A DNA stretch of 15,438 nt, taken from an uncultured Victivallales bacterium. GTDB taxonomy: Bacteria > Verrucomicrobiota > Lentisphaeria > Victivallales > UBA1829. The position numbers were made by a program, and so were the translations under genes. Shown one piece after another: positions 1-7,043 of this stretch (position 1 is the first letter of the stretch; every line of letters starts with the position of its first letter). The DNA is taken from assembly GCA_934661375.1 (NCBI GenBank), contig CAKUJH010000054.1, positions 1 through 15,438 of the forward strand, given 5' to 3'. Under the pieces are notes generated by a model, which ran no database searches, was not told where the DNA came from, and was given only the letters and a program-made list of their open reading frames with translations.

Positions 1-81
1 CGGCACTGCTGCGCTGTCCCCTGTCAGAAAAACGTCATTATTGACTGCGGTCGGATTGATGGTGATGGTATCCTGTGCCAT
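1..81 (-). CDS. Partial N-terminus of an unidentified leftward gene
   Basis: Reading leftward from an ATG at 81-79, 27 codons stay open to the window edge. The product begins MAQDTITINPTAVNNDVFLT and continues GDSAAVP. A purine-rich ribosome binding site, GAGGGAG, lies 4 bases upstream of the ATG (complement of 86-92). That site is the main reason to believe the start. There is no hydrophobic signal peptide in the visible part. The residues are rich in T, N, V and D, as in the beta-rich repeats of large surface or autotransporter-like proteins, but 27 residues cannot establish a family. It diverges from the glutamate dehydrogenase gene across a gap of about 380 bases, so the two are separately transcribed. 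Confidence 0.55.
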   Translation of the reverse strand, partial: MAQDTITINPTAVNNDVFLTGDSAAVP

Positions 82-118
82 TTGTCTCCCTCATATTCAA
101 TTTTTCAGTTCGCATATA

Positions 119-135
119 ACTCTTCAAGCAAGAGT
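119..135. repeat. Inverted repeat, 6 + 5 + 6
   Basis: ACTCTT at 119-124 and its exact complement AAGAGT at 130-135 flank a 5-base centre. The site lies 38 bases upstream of the start codon of the leftward gene. It could be a repressor site or a small hairpin in that gene's leader. No regulator can be named from the sequence. Confidence 0.4.
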
Positions 136-147
136 CCATTTCAAAAA

Positions 148-172
148 TTTTGACGTTTTTTTCGTGTCAAAA
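148..172. repeat. Inverted repeat, 7 + 11 + 7
   Basis: TTTTGAC at 148-154 and GTCAAAA at 166-172 are exact complements around an 11-base T-rich centre. Each arm contains TTGAC, so each looks like a -35 element facing the other. It could be an operator, a weak bidirectional hairpin or chance in AT-rich DNA. Confidence 0.35.
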
Positions 173-464
173 CCGTAAAATTCCTTTATTTTCCCGTAAA
201 AATCAATTTTTTCTTCTTTACTCCATTGGAAAAAGTGCCATCTGTATGCTAAGGTATGTTTCGTGCAGCTCCTTCATATTCATCCTTCTATGATAGGTTT
301 TGTTTGACAGACTGAAAGGTAATTTGAACCGGCTGTGTGTTTTTTTTCAAGTCCCGAAATGAAAAACTTTTGAAATTACCCTATTGAAAAACAGTTGTAA
401 ATGCCGATATGACTGGGGGAAAAGAGCAGTTCATGTAATTGAAACCGGAAAGGAAGGGATAAAG

Positions 465-3398
465 ATGAAAGCGAATGAGTCACTGGAACAGATTTTCAAG
501 GTTCAGGAGGGAAAGCTTGAAGAGAGCTATGCGCGCCTGAAACGGGTCATGCCGTCTTATTTTTTCAAAAGCATCTCGACGGAGGATCTTGCCGCAATTC
601 TTCCGATGGCGGCGGAACTGGAAAACAAATCCGGCATCCAGATGATTGAACGTCCGGACCGGGTCCTGATGGTTTATCTCAAAAGCGAAACCTGCAATCC
701 GGTCCACACCAGCCGTTTCTTTGCGGGGAAACGGATTCTGCGTTCGATTATTCATGAGTCGGCGCCCCTTGACGGTTCCGGCGGGATCATCGTGATCGAG
801 CAGATCATGAAGGAAGTTCCCGGTCCGGAAATGAAGCCGTTGTTCAGCAGCGGGCAGATTGAGTCGGAATACCGGAAATTTCATGACCGGCTTCCCGAAA
901 ATCTGAAGGAAACAATAGAATCCATCAGCTGGCGCGATGTCGATGACCTTGACCTTGAACGGATTGCAAAACGCCTGCGTCTGGTCTGCGAGGTGCGGAA
1001 ACGCGACTATTCCCTGACGGAAATCGAAAACATCGGCGGGAACGAATACCGTGTCACGATGGCGGTTGCGGTCGTCGCCCGTTCGGAAGGCTACTATGCG
1101 CAGACTCTTGAACAGCTTGAGGCAAGCGGATTCAAGGTGACGCGCTCTTATTTGCGCAATTTCACCGCCGGCGGCGCGCCTGATGATTTCCGGAGCAAGG
1201 CGGTGCGCGTCAACACATATTATATCGTCCCCGCAAAGCCGGGGGCGGATGCGCCGGAAAAGCTGACCAATCTCAAACGCGAACTGAATGAACTCGCCTG
1301 GAGTCCGCAGTTCGATCTCTTTGAACGGGAACTGCTGGTCCGCAACGAGTTCTGCTGTGCTTCGGTCAACCTTCTGCGCGCGGCATCCGAATTTGTCCAT
1401 TCGCAACTCTCTTTCGTGGACCGCAACGCCTATTCCCTGCCGGAAATCCAGCGTTTCATGGCGACATATCCGGAGGTTCTGCGCAGACTTGCCGACGCTT
1501 TTGAATCAAAATTCCATCCGGACGGTCCCTCCATGGATTTCGGCAATGCGATCCAGGAAGTCCGCGAAGAGATTGCGAACATCAACAGCGGCATGGCGGA
1601 GAAGGACGCAAAGGTGAAAGTCGTGCTCTTCTCCGTAACGGATTTCATCTGCAGCATCCTGAAAAGCAACTATTATTCCGAAAAGAAAACGGCTCTCGCC
1701 TTCGGGCTTGACCCGGCTTTCATGCGCCATTATGAATCGATTTCCGAATCTTACGGCAAGGCGTTTCCGCCGGAACGTCCGTTCGGCGTCTTCTTTTTCT
1801 GGCGGCGCAATGTGAGCGGATTCCAGATCCGCTTTTCGGAAATCGCCCGCGGCGGCTGGCGGACCGTCGCACCGAAACCGGTGAAAAGCCTTCTGGAAAG
1901 CGGCGATTCCTTCGAGCAGGCGCGCAGCGAACTTTTCCGCGAATGTTTCGTGCTTGCCAATACTCAGCACAAGAAGAACAAGGACATTTACGAGGGAGGC
2001 TCGAAGCTGGTGACGCTTCTCAAAGTGAACGGCGAGTATGATTTCAAGACGGAATTGTGGGCTGCCCAGCGTGCTGTTTTCGAGGCATTTCTCCAGCTCA
2101 TCAATTATGGGGCGGACGGAAAGCTCAGGGACGGAAAGATCGTTGACTTCACCCATCGCGCGGACATCATCGAAATCGGACCGGATGAAAATATGACCGA
2201 CGAGATGATCTCATGGATGGGAGACCGTGCCGAAGAAGACGGGTATACGCTCGGGTCAGGGGTGATTTCCGGCAAAATGGACACCGGAATCAACCACAAA
2301 CACTACGGGGTAACTTCATTCGGGGTGTTCCAGTATCTTCTGCGCACGCTCCGGCATCTGAAGATCAATCCGGAACATGACGGTTTCAGCGTAAAGCTTT
2401 CCGGCGGTCCCTACGGGGATGTTGCCGGGAATATGATCAAACTGCTGAATGCCGTGAATGAGGACGGCACCTATCGCATGCCGGGACTTCGCATCGTGGC
2501 CGTGACGGACGGACCGGCGGCGATCTTCGATCCCGCAGGAATCGACCGCAGAGAACTTTCACGTCTCGTCCACTGCGCGAACCTGGATTCTTTCGATCCG
2601 GCGAAACTCAGGGGCGAAGGCGCATTCATGATCTTCAATCAGCCCGACGGTGATTCCCGTTACCCGATGGCTTCCGTCAGCGGCGGGGAACTCCGGCATA
2701 CAAAAATTGCACGCGACGATTTCATGAGGACGTTTCAGGAGAACATCTGCCACGAAGCGGATGTTTTCATCCCCTGCGGCGGACGTCCGCAGACCATCAA
2801 TGCCGGCAACTGCGGACGCTATGCTCCGGACGGCAAGCCAAGCTCAAAGGCGATTGTCGAAGGCGCGAATTCATTCATCACGCCCGAAGCGCGTCTTGCT
2901 TTGCAGAAACTCGGGATTGTAATTGTCAAAGACTCCTCCGCAAACAAGTGCGGCGTGATTACCTCCTCTTACGAAATTCTGAGCGGGCTTCTGCTGGATA
3001 AAAACGAATTTGCCGCGATCCATGCGGAACTGGTTGCTGAAATCATGGACCGGCTGGCTTTCTGCGCACAACGCGAGGCGGAATGGCTGTTCCATGAATT
3101 TGAACTGCGCCGTTCCGTCCCCATGACCGAACTCAGCGATCAGCTCGCCGCCCGGCTCAACGAGTATAAACAACTGCTGTTCACCATGCTGGATTCCCGC
3201 CCGGAGCTGGTTACGGACGGAGTGATTTTCGCGCATCTGCCGCCGCTTTTCAGAAAAAAATTCGCGGATCGCCTGCACAGGATTCCGCCGGTTTATCGGA
3301 AAGCGATTGCCGCCGTGGAAATTTCCCTCCGGCTGGTGTTCCGGAAAACGCAAAGTCTGGAGGAGCAGATCCGGGACATTGTCGCTGCTGCGGAATGA
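465..3398 (+). CDS. NAD-type glutamate dehydrogenase, Gdh2-like (115-kDa class)
   Basis: The product is 977 residues. It should oxidatively deaminate glutamate to 2-oxoglutarate and ammonium in the cytoplasm, feeding amino-acid carbon into central metabolism. Residues 1 to about 460 are a large N-terminal region with no catalytic motif, as in the regulatory half of large NAD-dependent enzymes. The catalytic half shows RGGWR at 462-466, EGGSK at 510-514, GPDEN at 572-576 and HKHYGVTSFGV from 611. Further on come IVEGANSFITPEA and SANKCGVITSSYEIL, typical of the dehydrogenase nucleotide-binding domain. EGGSK, GPDE and HKxYGVTS are the pattern I know from yeast Gdh2, unlike the 50-kDa GdhA or 180-kDa enzymes. 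The ATG at 465 is chosen because AGGAAGGGA (451-459) precedes it; an in-frame TTG at 384 would add 27 atypical residues. It appears monocistronic. Coenzyme preference is inferred from class. Confidence 0.88.
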   Translation: MKANESLEQIFKVQEGKLEESYARLKRVMPSYFFKSISTEDLAAILPMAAELENKSGIQMIERPDRVLMVYLKSETCNPVHTSRFFAGKRILRSIIHESAPLDGSGGIIVIEQIMKEVPGPEMKPLFSSGQIESEYRKFHDRLPENLKETIESISWRDVDDLDLERIAKRLRLVCEVRKRDYSLTEIENIGGNEYRVTMAVAVVARSEGYYAQTLEQLEASGFKVTRSYLRNFTAGGAPDDFRSKAVRVNTYYIVPAKPGADAPEKLTNLKRELNELAWSPQFDLFERELLVRNEFCCASVNLLRAASEFVHSQLSFVDRNAYSLPEIQRFMATYPEVLRRLADAFESKFHPDGPSMDFGNAIQEVREEIANINSGMAEKDAKVKVVLFSVTDFICSILKSNYYSEKKTALAFGLDPAFMRHYESISESYGKAFPPERPFGVFFFWRRNVSGFQIRFSEIARGGWRTVAPKPVKSLLESGDSFEQARSELFRECFVLANTQHKKNKDIYEGGSKLVTLLKVNGEYDFKTELWAAQRAVFEAFLQLINYGADGKLRDGKIVDFTHRADIIEIGPDENMTDEMISWMGDRAEEDGYTLGSGVISGKMDTGINHKHYGVTSFGVFQYLLRTLRHLKINPEHDGFSVKLSGGPYGDVAGNMIKLLNAVNEDGTYRMPGLRIVAVTDGPAAIFDPAGIDRRELSRLVHCANLDSFDPAKLRGEGAFMIFNQPDGDSRYPMASVSGGELRHTKIARDDFMRTFQENICHEADVFIPCGGRPQTINAGNCGRYAPDGKPSSKAIVEGANSFITPEARLALQKLGIVIVKDSSANKCGVITSSYEILSGLLLDKNEFAAIHAELVAEIMDRLAFCAQREAEWLFHEFELRRSVPMTELSDQLAARLNEYKQLLFTMLDSRPELVTDGVIFAHLPPLFRKKFADRLHRIPPVYRKAIAAVEISLRLVFRKTQSLEEQIRDIVAAAE

Positions 3399-3771
3399 GG
3401 TTTTATCGCGGTTCCGGCGGCCGGCAGACAGGAACCGCCCGAAGCGGTTCCTCGTCTTCGGCGCATCCAAAGCGCGGCTGGAGTGCATTGAGGGGACTTG
3501 GCACGTCAAGCCTTGCCGCCGCACGGTCCGCAGATATATGAACAAGATGGATTCCACCCCTGTCATCAGACAGCATTTTGCGATTTCAATCGCAGACGGC
3601 TGAACGTCTGCCCGGATCCTGTGGAAACAATCGACCTTTCCGGCATATTGGAAAACTGCTTTTGCAGCGGCGGCACCCCCCATCGTCTGGAAGAACAATC
3701 AATTTCCGCCCGGGGAAAGTTTTCTTCCGCGGAAAAAATGATTCTTCAGAGCTGTTTCTGCAATCGCGGAC
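3399..3771 (+). other. Non-coding, hairpin-rich gap of about 370 bases
   Basis: No convincing gene lies here: the open frames lack ribosome binding sites and domain-like composition. Instead there is a series of short inverted repeats. CTGTC/GACAG (3560-3573) is followed by GCGAT/ATCGC (3580-3593), CAGACG/CGTCTG (3593-3610) and TTTCC/GGAAA (3637-3654). CTGC/GCAG (3656-3667) and TTTCC/GGAAA (3703-3718) come next, and the perfect palindrome TTCCGCGGAA sits at 3725-3734. I looked for conserved blocks of RNase P RNA, tmRNA and SRP RNA and did not find them. It could be a long 3' untranslated region, an unrecognised structured RNA or a dispersed repeat. Confidence 0.5.
3408..3452 (+). terminator. 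Candidate hairpin terminator with an alternative pairing arm
   Basis: AGGAACCGC (3430-3438) and GCGGTTCCT (3444-3452) form a 9-bp perfect hairpin with loop CCGAA, 31 bases after the glutamate dehydrogenase stop. No T-run follows, so it is not a standard intrinsic terminator; it may protect a 3' end or work with Rho. A second copy of GCGGTTCC at 3408-3415 could pair with the same central arm instead. Confidence 0.4.
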
Positions 3772-3800
3772 TTGACAATATTTCATTTCTGCTGTATGTT
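3772..3800 (+). promoter_or_regulatory. Sigma-70-type promoter of the phosphomannomutase gene
   Basis: A perfect -35 box TTGACA (3772-3777) is followed after exactly 17 bases by TATGTT (3795-3800). Transcription would begin near 3807, giving a leader of about 46 bases before the ATG at 3853. Confidence 0.75.
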
Positions 3801-3852
3801 AACCGAATTATTCGGAAAATCAGAAAAAACCTGGCAACAACGGAGGATTTGC

Positions 3853-5178
3853 ATGGCTGGAATTTTCAAGGCATACGATATCCGGGGAATTTTCCCGGAG
3901 CAGCTGAACGAAACAATCGCGGAAAAAATCGGACGCGCCATTGTCGTGTTTCTGAACGCGAAAAAAGTGGTGATCGGCCGGGATATGCGCCCGCATTCCA
4001 CTCCGTTGTTCCATGCGCTGGTGCGCGGCATCACCGAACAGGGTGCCGATGTCATTGACCTGGGGCTCTGCTCCACTCCGATGTGTTATCATGCCAATGG
4101 CAAACTCGGTGCAGACGCCAGCGTCATGATCACGGCGTCGCACAACCCCGCGGAATGGAACGGATTCAAGATCTGCCGTGAACAGGCGATTCCGCTCAGC
4201 GGCCAGACCGGTATCGGCGATATCGAGGCTCTGGTCAACCGCAACGAATGGGTCAAGCCGGAACGCGCCGGAACGGTCTCCACGTTCGACATTTCCGCGG
4301 AATACGCACAGTTTCTCCGCTCCCATGCACATGTTACCCGCAAGCTGAAAGTGGTCGTTGACTATGCCAACGCCATGGGTTCATATGAAATTGCCGGAAT
4401 CGAAGATTTCTTCGATATTGTCCCGCTGTACAAGAAGCTCGACGGCACCTTCCCGAATCACGAAGCGAATCCGTTGAAACAGGATACGCTTCAGGCCATC
4501 CGCGCCAAAGTGGTGGAAGTCGGTGCCGATTTCGGCGCGGCTTTCGACGGCGACGCCGACCGCTGCGGATTCATTGATGACAAAGGTCAGATCATTCAGA
4601 TGGATCTGTTCACGGCTCTGATTGCCCAGGATATTCTGTCCGAAAAAGCAGCCGGAACCGTGCCGATTCTCTATGACCTGCGCAGCAGCTGGGCGGTCAA
4701 GGAATGCATCGAAGCCAACGGCGGAAAACCGATCATGTCCCGCGTCGGACACGCTTTCATCAAAGCGCAGATGCGTCAGTACGGAGCCGTGTTCGCCGGT
4801 GAACTTTCCGGGCACTATTACTTCAAGGAAAACTACATGGCGGAATCCCAGGGTCTGGCAATGATCAAGCTGGCAAATCTGATCTGCCGGAAAAACAAAC
4901 CGGTCAGCGAACTGGTTGCTCCGCTCCGCAAATATTTCTCCAGCGGCGAAATCAATTCCAAAGTCGCCGACGTCAAAGCCATCATGGACAAAATCCGCTC
5001 CAAGTATTCAGACGGACACATGTTCGAGCTGGACGGCATCTCCTCGGAATATTCCAACTGGTGGTTCAATGTCCGGGCATCCAATACCGAACCGCTGCTG
5101 CGTCTCATTGTGGAAGCGGCGGACGAAAAGACCATGGAAACGAAACGCGATGAGCTGCTGAAGCTGATCCGTTCCTGA
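3853..5178 (+). CDS. Phosphomannomutase/phosphoglucomutase
   Basis: This 441-residue alpha-D-phosphohexomutase interconverts the 1- and 6-phosphates of mannose and/or glucose, supplying precursors for surface polysaccharide, lipopolysaccharide and glycogen. All four family signatures are present. The phosphoserine loop TASHNP carries the catalytic Ser96. The Mg2+ loop DGDADR is at 232-237. The sugar-binding loop GELSGH has Glu317, Ser319 and His321. The C-terminal phosphate-binding loop RASNTEP is at 408-414. Length fits the bacterial ManB/AlgC type. The ATG at 3853 is chosen because GGAGG (3842-3846) lies 6 bases upstream and the protein then opens with the standard FKAYDIRG. An upstream in-frame ATG at 3772 overlaps the -35 box. 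It is a single-gene unit with its own promoter and terminator. Mannose versus glucose preference cannot be read from sequence. Confidence 0.93.
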   Translation: MAGIFKAYDIRGIFPEQLNETIAEKIGRAIVVFLNAKKVVIGRDMRPHSTPLFHALVRGITEQGADVIDLGLCSTPMCYHANGKLGADASVMITASHNPAEWNGFKICREQAIPLSGQTGIGDIEALVNRNEWVKPERAGTVSTFDISAEYAQFLRSHAHVTRKLKVVVDYANAMGSYEIAGIEDFFDIVPLYKKLDGTFPNHEANPLKQDTLQAIRAKVVEVGADFGAAFDGDADRCGFIDDKGQIIQMDLFTALIAQDILSEKAAGTVPILYDLRSSWAVKECIEANGGKPIMSRVGHAFIKAQMRQYGAVFAGELSGHYYFKENYMAESQGLAMIKLANLICRKNKPVSELVAPLRKYFSSGEINSKVADVKAIMDKIRSKYSDGHMFELDGISSEYSNWWFNVRASNTEPLLRLIVEAADEKTMETKRDELLKLIRS

Positions 5179-5193
5179 TTGCGGAAGCCATTG

Positions 5194-5232
5194 AAAAACC
5201 GGACCGGTTCTGATGCCTGTCCGGTTTTTTTA
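5194..5232 (+). terminator. Intrinsic terminator after the phosphomannomutase gene
   Basis: AAAAACCGGAC (5194-5204) pairs with GTCCGGTTTTT (5219-5229) across a 14-base loop, and the T-run continues to about 5231. This is a strong Rho-independent terminator 15 bases after the stop codon, and it separates this gene from the lipoprotein operon. Confidence 0.88.
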
Positions 5233-5266
5233 CATGGAAAATATGGAAGATAGACAGCAAAAGCGA

Positions 5267-5295
5267 TTGCGGAAGCCGGGAAACGGCATTATATT
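5267..5295 (+). promoter_or_regulatory. Probable promoter of the seven-gene operon
   Basis: TTGCGG (5267-5272) and TATATT (5290-5295) are separated by exactly 17 bases. The -35 box is weaker than consensus. Transcription would start near 5302, about 24 bases before the lipoprotein ATG. Its position just after a terminator and just before a closely packed gene run supports the call. Confidence 0.55.
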
Positions 5296-5325
5296 ACTTT
5301 CGTTGAACGAATGAAAGGAAAAAAC

Positions 5326-6147
5326 ATGAGGTCATTTATAAAATTCAGATGGCTGTTTCTGCTGATGCTGGTGTTTCTGACCGCCTGCCGGACGGACAGT
5401 CAGGAAGAAGCATTGGAAAAAGCCCGCGCTTTCACTTTGGAACATACCCGGATGCTGCCGGAAACCACCCGAAACTATATCCGTTATGCCGCGCCCACTG
5501 TGCAGATCGGCAATATTTTCGGACACCATGGACTGACGCTGTTTGAATATGCACATCTGCCGCGCAATACCGTCTACACGCCGCAGACCAACGCGGGGCT
5601 GGACCTCATTTCCGCCAATTTTGTCTGGACACCGCCCGAAACCGGATATTCCGTTATTGCCATAGGACACGGGCAGCGCGATCTCCAGTACTGGGAACCG
5701 CTGAAAGTCATACTGAAGAATCCGCAGCCAGTCCGCGCGGTTTACGAAGCGGCGAAATCGGCGGCATCCGATTATGCGGTCAACAACATGCTGTACCTGT
5801 CCAGAATGGAAAATGTCCGGGTCCGTTATTCCGAGGCGGAAATCCGGGAAACATCGTTTGATCTGGAATATATGTTTGATGAACAGCTCGAAGGCGGCGC
5901 GGAAGAATGGAAAAACTTTCTGGATTCGCTGAAAAAGAAGCGCGACCGCCGTCAGTATTCCGTGATCTGGCAGGCGGATGACCCGGCAAAGCGCATTGTG
6001 ATCGCCGGATTCGGTTCAACCGACGATCCGGCAGGATGGACTCCCGCCTGCGGCATGATTATTCCTGCCAGCCAGCTGAACGAATATACCATCGGAATCT
6101 ATCAGAAAGGTCCGGATGAAACCGGAAAACCGGAGAACAGACCATGA
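5326..6147 (+). CDS. Predicted lipoprotein of unknown function
   Basis: The 273-residue product starts with a basic stretch (MRSFIKFR), a hydrophobic core and the lipobox LTAC with the acceptor Cys21. It should therefore be exported and lipid-anchored. The mature part is soluble and mixed alpha/beta in character, with no repeats and no motif I recognise. Visible stretches include YWEPLKVILK and VIWQADDPAKRIVIAGFGS. The ATG at 5326 is preferred because AGGA (5316-5319) sits 6 bases before it; an ATG at 5311 is in frame but would put the Shine-Dalgarno sequence inside the gene. The stop codon overlaps the yicC start by 4 bases (ATGA), so the two are translationally coupled and this gene heads the operon. 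Function unknown; the existence of the gene is secure. Confidence 0.82.
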   Translation: MRSFIKFRWLFLLMLVFLTACRTDSQEEALEKARAFTLEHTRMLPETTRNYIRYAAPTVQIGNIFGHHGLTLFEYAHLPRNTVYTPQTNAGLDLISANFVWTPPETGYSVIAIGHGQRDLQYWEPLKVILKNPQPVRAVYEAAKSAASDYAVNNMLYLSRMENVRVRYSEAEIRETSFDLEYMFDEQLEGGAEEWKNFLDSLKKKRDRRQYSVIWQADDPAKRIVIAGFGSTDDPAGWTPACGMIIPASQLNEYTIGIYQKGPDETGKPENRP

Positions 6148-7028
6148 AAAGCATGACCGGATTCGGACGCGGAGAAGCGGCATCCGCCGACGGCAGAATT
6201 CTTTTCCGCACGGAAGTTTCTTCCGTCAACCGCAAACAGTTTGAACTCAAATTGAATCTGCCCAAGGAAATGCTGGCGGCAGAAATTGAAATACGGCGTC
6301 TGACCGCAGTACGCATCAGCCGCGGTTCGCTGACCATGCGTATTGAAATTGTTTTTCAGGATTCCGACGGAGCTTCGCTGACTGTCAACCGGCAGAATGC
6401 ACTTTTTCTGCTGAACCAGCTGCAAGCCATCGGACAGGAAACCGGCGTAACGGAACCGCCTCGCCCGGATATGCTGCTGGCCGTCCCCGGCGTCATTGAA
6501 CAGAAAAGCGCGGATCTGACCAATCCGGAACTGCTGAATGCTCTGAAAAAATCCTGTGAAATCGCGCTGGACAATCTGGTCCGCGCCAGGGAAGCGGAAG
6601 GGGAAAATCTGAAAAAAAGTTTTGAAAAACAGCTTCATCTGCTGACGGAGACCATTGACCGGATCGAACCGCTGGCAGCCGCGATTCCCGCCATGCAGCA
6701 GGAAAAACTGCTTCGCCGTCTGAAGGAAAGCGGTCTTCAAATGGATTTCAGCGATGACCGGGTGCTGAAGGAACTGGTTGTCTTTTCCGACCGCAGTGAT
6801 GTAACCGAAGAAATCACGCGTCTGCGCAGTCATTTCAGTCATTTCCGTGCATTTCTGGACAACTCCGGCGAAGCACTCGGCCGCAACATGGATTTTCTGA
6901 TGCAGGAAATCTTCCGCGAACTCAACACACTCGGCAATAAAGCCCCCACCACCGAAATTTCCCCGCTGATCGTCCGGCTCAAAACCGAAGTGGAGAAAAT
7001 CCGGGAACAGGTTCAAAATATCGAATAA
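6144..7028 (+). CDS. yicC: YicC-family endoribonuclease
   Basis: The 294-residue protein has the family's hallmark opening MKSMTGFGRGE and the long charged helical middle. Its C-terminal DUF1732 region includes SDVTEEITRLRSHFSHF, then MDFLMQEIFRELNTLGNKA, and ends KIREQVQNIE. Length matches E. coli YicC (about 290 residues). Family members are reported as RNA-cleaving enzymes involved in RNA turnover and stress or stationary-phase survival; that role is known for relatives, not shown here. The start codon lies inside the stop codon of the upstream lipoprotein gene (4-base overlap). The serine acetyltransferase fusion begins 15 bases downstream. In many bacteria yicC neighbours gmk and rpoZ, which are absent here. 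Confidence 0.93.
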   Translation: MKSMTGFGRGEAASADGRILFRTEVSSVNRKQFELKLNLPKEMLAAEIEIRRLTAVRISRGSLTMRIEIVFQDSDGASLTVNRQNALFLLNQLQAIGQETGVTEPPRPDMLLAVPGVIEQKSADLTNPELLNALKKSCEIALDNLVRAREAEGENLKKSFEKQLHLLTETIDRIEPLAAAIPAMQQEKLLRRLKESGLQMDFSDDRVLKELVVFSDRSDVTEEITRLRSHFSHFRAFLDNSGEALGRNMDFLMQEIFRELNTLGNKAPTTEISPLIVRLKTEVEKIREQVQNIE

Positions 7029-7043
7029 AAAGGAAAACCGGAT

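Larger units (their letters stand above)
82..464. other. Divergent AT-rich intergenic region
   Basis: This gap separates the leftward partial gene from the rightward glutamate dehydrogenase gene and must carry both leaders. It is clearly more AT-rich than the coding regions. It contains two inverted repeats (119-135 and 148-172, listed separately). TTGACA occurs at 304-309 on the + strand and at 170-165 on the - strand, but neither has a good -10 box at 16-18 bases. TATGTT at 255-260 matches the -10 box of the phosphomannomutase promoter but lacks a matching -35. I therefore cannot place either promoter. A TTG at 384 is in frame with the dehydrogenase, but the coding start is more likely the ATG at 465. 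Confidence 0.6.

Noticed and set aside
304..309. TTGACA as a promoter for the glutamate dehydrogenase gene
   Set aside because: The bases 16-18 downstream (around 326-333) are GC-rich and do not resemble a -10 box.
384..464. 27-residue N-terminal extension of the glutamate dehydrogenase from a TTG
   Set aside because: A TTG start with no ribosome site is less likely than the ATG at 465, which is preceded by AGGAAGGGA.
480..1406. 308-codon open frame on the - strand opposite the glutamate dehydrogenase
   Set aside because: It has no recognisable domain and an odd amino-acid mix, and it lies fully inside a gene with good motifs. The same applies to antisense frames at 1506-2156, 2871-3698, 6102-7016, 9673-10440 and 13413-14357.
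3399..3771. RNase P RNA, tmRNA or SRP RNA in the long gap
   Set aside because: The length would suit RNase P RNA or tmRNA, but the conserved cores and the tmRNA tag and tRNA-like end are not present.
3772..3852. 27-residue N-terminal extension of the phosphomannomutase
   Set aside because: The upstream ATG coincides with the -35 box, the extension is unlike the family, and GGAGG stands correctly before the ATG at 3853.
3498..4058. Open + strand frame running from the gap into the phosphomannomutase gene
   Set aside because: It has no ribosome site, overlaps the promoter and 200 bases of a certain gene in another frame, and its product shows no domain features.
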